Positions 61,545 through 64,000 of a stretch of 64,000 bases of DNA are shown here, one piece after another. This stretch comes from an uncultured Bacteroidales bacterium (lineage in GTDB: Bacteria > Bacteroidota > Bacteroidia > Bacteroidales > F082). Location: positions 26,389 to 90,388 of the forward strand of contig CAJOIF010000022.1 of assembly GCA_905234765.1 (NCBI GenBank). The letters are read 5' to 3'. The notes below the pieces were generated by a model. It was not told the DNA's origin, made no database searches, and worked only from the letters and a program-made list of their open reading frames with translations. The position numbers and the translations under genes are program-made. How positions within the stretch are numbered: position 1 is the first letter of the stretch; each line of letters opens with the position of its first letter.

Positions 61545-62777
61545 TTACTTCACGTTAATTGTCACATACTTATACTCCTTCCCATCATCAAACCGCAGCA
61601 GATACTCACCCTTGTAAAGCGCCAACTTGAATTCCTTTTCGTCTTTGTCGTACATATATTGGTCGATGGGAACGCATTGCTCGCCTTCCGATTTCAGGAA
61701 TGCGCTCACGCAGCCTTCGGGAAAGCCGTTTTTGTCGATGAAACGGCGGTCTATGGTGTAAAGCACCTTGCCATTATAAAGTTTCCAGTCGGGAATGTTG
61801 TCCTCGATGAAATGTGTGCGCGGCAGGCAACAGGTGACGTCCATGCCCGAAGCACAAGGGTAAATGTGCTTCACCGTGTCGTAGAATATGATAGGCTCGC
61901 GGTTGGGCATAGCATCAATCAAGTCGTAATAAACGGTCTGCAAAGAGTCCGTTTCTCCATACGGGTCGTCAAAAAACATGGCACAGTCCATCGTGAACGG
62001 GTCGATGCCAGACTGTTCCTTGAAATACCGTCCCATAGAGTACCAACCGTTTCGGTCAGCGATGTGTCCGAAACCGCCCAAAAGCAGGAATTTCGCTTCG
62101 GGGTCTTTGTCAAGGATGTTTTTGACGAGGTTTTTGGCCTGATTTACTTCGCGGTCAACACCGAAGCCGTCGCCTTCGTAAGGAACAAGCGTGTAACCCA
62201 TGTTAAGGGCAGTCCTGAAAAGGTCGCCGAAAACAGGCTCGTCGCTGTAAAAGCCTGTCTTCCCCAATAACACCGTACGCCTCTCATTAACTAGAGAATC
62301 ATTTTTCGACAGGGTTTCGGCAGCAAGATAGCGGTAGCCGTTCTGGTAGCATTTCTCCAACCAACTGATTACGAAAGCTCGACTGTGTGGATTGAAGTGC
62401 ATCTCATTCAGCATAATGACGCGGTGGTTCTCGATGATGCTGTCCATCACTTCGGACAACGGGATGGCCTTCGCGTCCTTGTAATGATTCTTAAATTTCA
62501 TGTGGTCGATGAATTGCGTCCCACAAGCCTCGGCCTCGCGTCTTGCTTCTTTGTACCGCCCCATCCGCGAGTACAAAATGCTGAGCCAATCATGGTAGCC
62601 GCTTTCAAACTTAGAGCCGATGTAAACGTTGTCCATATCGAGCAGTTTCAACAGCGAGCGGTAACTGAATCCGTCTTCTTTGGCAACAGCGGAAGGATGT
62701 TTCAGATTGTCGTTTTGCGCCACTGCGCTTTGAAATGCAAAAACTGTAAAAAGCAATAGAATGTAAATCTTTTTCAT
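61545..62777 (-). CDS. Exported ChaN/Ere-like superfamily protein
   Basis: This 410-aa protein has a signal peptide (MKKIYILLLFTVFAFQSAVAQ) and resembles the ChaN/TIKI/EreA group: HRVIMLNEMHFNPHSRAFVISWLEKCYQNGYRYLAAE near residue 120 and FLLLGGFGHIADRNGWYSMGRYFKEQSG near 230, with Glu and His at positions where relatives have the metal or substrate residues. The function cannot be set; haem-binding, protease-like or esterase-like roles are known in the superfamily. ATG 62777 was chosen because it starts the signal peptide. It lies 90 bp behind a 3 x 32-bp palindromic operator array. Confidence 0.65.
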   Translation of the reverse strand: MKKIYILLLFTVFAFQSAVAQNDNLKHPSAVAKEDGFSYRSLLKLLDMDNVYIGSKFESGYHDWLSILYSRMGRYKEARREAEACGTQFIDHMKFKNHYKDAKAIPLSEVMDSIIENHRVIMLNEMHFNPHSRAFVISWLEKCYQNGYRYLAAETLSKNDSLVNERRTVLLGKTGFYSDEPVFGDLFRTALNMGYTLVPYEGDGFGVDREVNQAKNLVKNILDKDPEAKFLLLGGFGHIADRNGWYSMGRYFKEQSGIDPFTMDCAMFFDDPYGETDSLQTVYYDLIDAMPNREPIIFYDTVKHIYPCASGMDVTCCLPRTHFIEDNIPDWKLYNGKVLYTIDRRFIDKNGFPEGCVSAFLKSEGEQCVPIDQYMYDKDEKEFKLALYKGEYLLRFDDGKEYKYVTINVK

Positions 62778-62866
62778 CGAGTGTGATTTTTTGATGGTTA
62801 AACCATGCGAAAACGGGTTGAAACGCTGCAAAAATCGTTCCGAAATACATTGTTGTTTTTCTTCGC

Positions 62867-62951
62867 TTTTATGCTTTGGAAAACATAAAAAAACTTGATT
62901 TTATGCTTTAGAAAGCAGAATTTTTTCGGTTTTTATGCTTTGGAAAGCAGA
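62867..62951. promoter_or_regulatory. Array of three palindromes at 32-bp spacing (candidate operator)
   Basis: TTTTATGCTTTNNAAA(A/G)CA starts at 62867, 62899 and 62931. Copies 2 and 3 hold the perfect palindrome TGCTTT-NN-AAAGCA; copy 1 has one change. The exact 32-bp spacing (about three helical turns) puts all sites on one face of the helix, as expected for a cooperative repressor or activator. It is upstream of the ChaN/Ere-like gene. The rest of 62778-63042 holds no gene. Confidence 0.6.
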
Positions 62952-63042
62952 AAATGTGTTGTTATCTCGCCATTGACGATGTGGAAATGGGCCATTTGAA
63001 CCGTATCCCTTTGTGGATGTTCGGGATGCTTTATTAAGGTTA

Positions 63043-63777
63043 TTATTTTGTAAAATTGCACCTTTTCCAAAACCACCAGAGGCAATAAGCCAGCAAAACG
63101 AGGCCAACGACGAGGGTAATCAGATAAAAGATGTTGGTTTGGTTGCTTATATCTATGGCAGTAAGTGAATTGTTGGTGATATGGATGATTATGCCAGGGA
63201 TGATGCTGCCTGTGCGCCAATAGAGCCATCCGACAAGGATTCCAAACAACATAGCCGTGACAAAATTCGCCCCAAATCCGTGAAGCAGGGCGAAAAGTAG
63301 AGCGGAGATGAGGATAGCCAACCACGGACGGCATCGCGTTTTCAGCAGACCATCAAGTATAAGGCCGCGAAAACAAATTTCTTCCATTATGGGACCAAAA
63401 ATGCAAGCATTGAGCGCTCCGGCAATTCCGGAAAAAAACTGTTGACGACGTTCTAATTCTTCGCCTTGATATAACAGGTCAACATCAAGCAAAGACAACG
63501 CTGAAAATAAAACAAACGCTTGAGATGTGGCAATCAAGACAGACATTCCGACCGCGGGCCAGACCATAGGCTTTTCAATGCGCCCAAACGACAATTTGAC
63601 ATAGCCCTTGCCGAAAAACAAGACGATGATGAGCAAATAACCCGCCACCAAGGCCCATTTCATGAACTCAATGTTCTTGAAGATATGCCCCAAAATGGTG
63701 CCAATAATTAGAGTTGCAAAATACAACGACCACCAAAGCAGAAACAACTTTATCGTTTTACCTATTCCATCGTCCAT
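63043..63777 (-). CDS. CPBP family intramembrane metalloprotease
   Basis: This 244-aa membrane protein of the CAAX protease / bacteriocin-processing (Abi/CPBP) family has about seven membrane helices. The conserved motifs are EE in PIMEEICFRG (132-133, with Arg 137), FALLHGF and the final HITNNS, giving the Glu-Glu and His-His set that binds a metal. Members cleave proteins or peptides within the membrane and some protect against bacteriocins. It is not next to a bacteriocin gene, so its role is unknown. It has a -7 box and is upstream of the palindrome array. Confidence 0.92.
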   Translation of the reverse strand: MDDGIGKTIKLFLLWWSLYFATLIIGTILGHIFKNIEFMKWALVAGYLLIIVLFFGKGYVKLSFGRIEKPMVWPAVGMSVLIATSQAFVLFSALSLLDVDLLYQGEELERRQQFFSGIAGALNACIFGPIMEEICFRGLILDGLLKTRCRPWLAILISALLFALLHGFGANFVTAMLFGILVGWLYWRTGSIIPGIIIHITNNSLTAIDISNQTNIFYLITLVVGLVLLAYCLWWFWKRCNFTK

Positions 63778-63797
63778 ATTTCTATTGTTTTAATTTG

Positions 63798-63805
63798 CAA
63801 AAATA
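63798..63805 (-). promoter_or_regulatory. -7 box TATTTTTG for the CPBP protease
   Basis: A TAnnTTTG match 21 bp before the ATG at 63777; no -33 TTG at 19-21 bp. Confidence 0.5.
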
Positions 63806-63846
63806 CCACTTTTCAATGATTTGGATTTGAATTGGAGACCCGTTAG

Positions 63847-64000
63847 TTATGCTTTCTGATTGTCTTTTTCCAAATCCTCCAAAACCATCTCCAACTTCAG
63901 CTCGACTTCAGGCGAAACATACACGTTTCTGATAAAATAGGCCACCAATAAAATTAGGGCAATTATGAAACACACAAAGAAAACGGTAAATACTTGTTCT
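63847..64000 (-). CDS. Small membrane protein, C-terminal part (runs off the window)
   Basis: Reading the minus strand from the window edge gives 50 residues before TAA: a membrane helix (VFTVFFVCFIIALILLVAYF) followed by a short hydrophilic tail ending LEMVLEDLEKDNQKA. The N terminus lies outside the window. No family was recognised. Confidence 0.6.
   Translation of the reverse strand, partial: EQVFTVFFVCFIIALILLVAYFIRNVYVSPEVELKLEMVLEDLEKDNQKA

Noticed and set aside
62867..62951. Short CRISPR array
   Set aside because: Only three A/T-rich palindromic units with 12-bp gaps; no cas genes and spacers far too short.
62901..63107. 68-codon minus-strand frame across the palindrome array
   Set aside because: It overlaps the CPBP gene's 3' end in another frame and consists of the repeated operator sequence at its end; no protein-like features.

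Overview
The window is chromosomal DNA of a Bacteroidota bacterium, most likely of the order Bacteroidales. Four secreted proteins end in (or close to) a type IX secretion (T9SS) sorting domain, and a PorV/PorQ-type outer-membrane barrel, a TonB-dependent receptor with an N-terminal carboxypeptidase-like domain, many short Cys-lipoproteins and a PPi-type phosphofructokinase are present. Promoters follow the Bacteroidota pattern (-33 TTG/TTTG, about 20 bp, -7 TAnnTTTG), Shine-Dalgarno sequences are essentially absent, and T-rich intrinsic terminators are common. No rRNA or tRNA gene, integrase, transposase or CRISPR array was found.

Layout. 1-11.5 kb: pfp, a GH92 alpha-mannosidase lipoprotein, an Asp-box T9SS protein, priA, a DUF5103 protein, and hit-greA. 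11.6-21.2 kb: a three-gene operon (TonB-dependent receptor, 1553-aa T9SS-type protein, PorV/PorQ barrel). 21.5-28.2 kb: two small lipoproteins, DAHP synthase/chorismate mutase, a candidate sRNA, asnS, rpoN and a sensor kinase. 28.3-34.2 kb: a six-gene run of exported proteins on the minus strand, with four lipoproteins, an M1 aminopeptidase and a repeat-rich T9SS protein. 34.5-42.9 kb: a zeta-toxin-like kinase with an overlapping 66-aa partner, a GH29 fucosidase, a leuS with an unusual inserted domain, a DUF4143 ATPase, ruvB and a SPOR protein. 43-52 kb: housekeeping and small metabolic genes (2-hydroxyacid dehydrogenase, ridA, GIN-domain lipoprotein, deoC, OsmC-like, hotdog thioesterase, TSCPD protein, vWA-like lipoprotein, 5-FTHF cyclo-ligase, sppA, folK, dNK). 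52-64 kb: an OmpA-family protein, an SpoU methyltransferase, mutS, a three-gene operon with a DUF1016 nuclease, a ChaN/Ere-like secreted protein behind a 3 x 32-bp palindromic operator array, a CPBP protease and a partial membrane protein.

Biology. The exported enzymes (GH92, GH29, M1 peptidase) with the TonB/T9SS operon suggest a host- or gut-associated organism that degrades glycans and proteins at its surface. The remainder is core metabolism, DNA repair and translation.

The most unusual item is leuS: about 114 residues resembling a PD-(D/E)XK (Vsr/DUF559-like) nuclease fold are inserted in frame just before the KMSKS loop. Other points of interest are two dispersed palindromic repeat families, one copy of which appears nested inside another with each core inside its own private inverted repeat; three palindromes inside the DUF1016 coding region; an intrinsic-terminator hairpin in the greA leader; and a possibly rearranged vWA protein.
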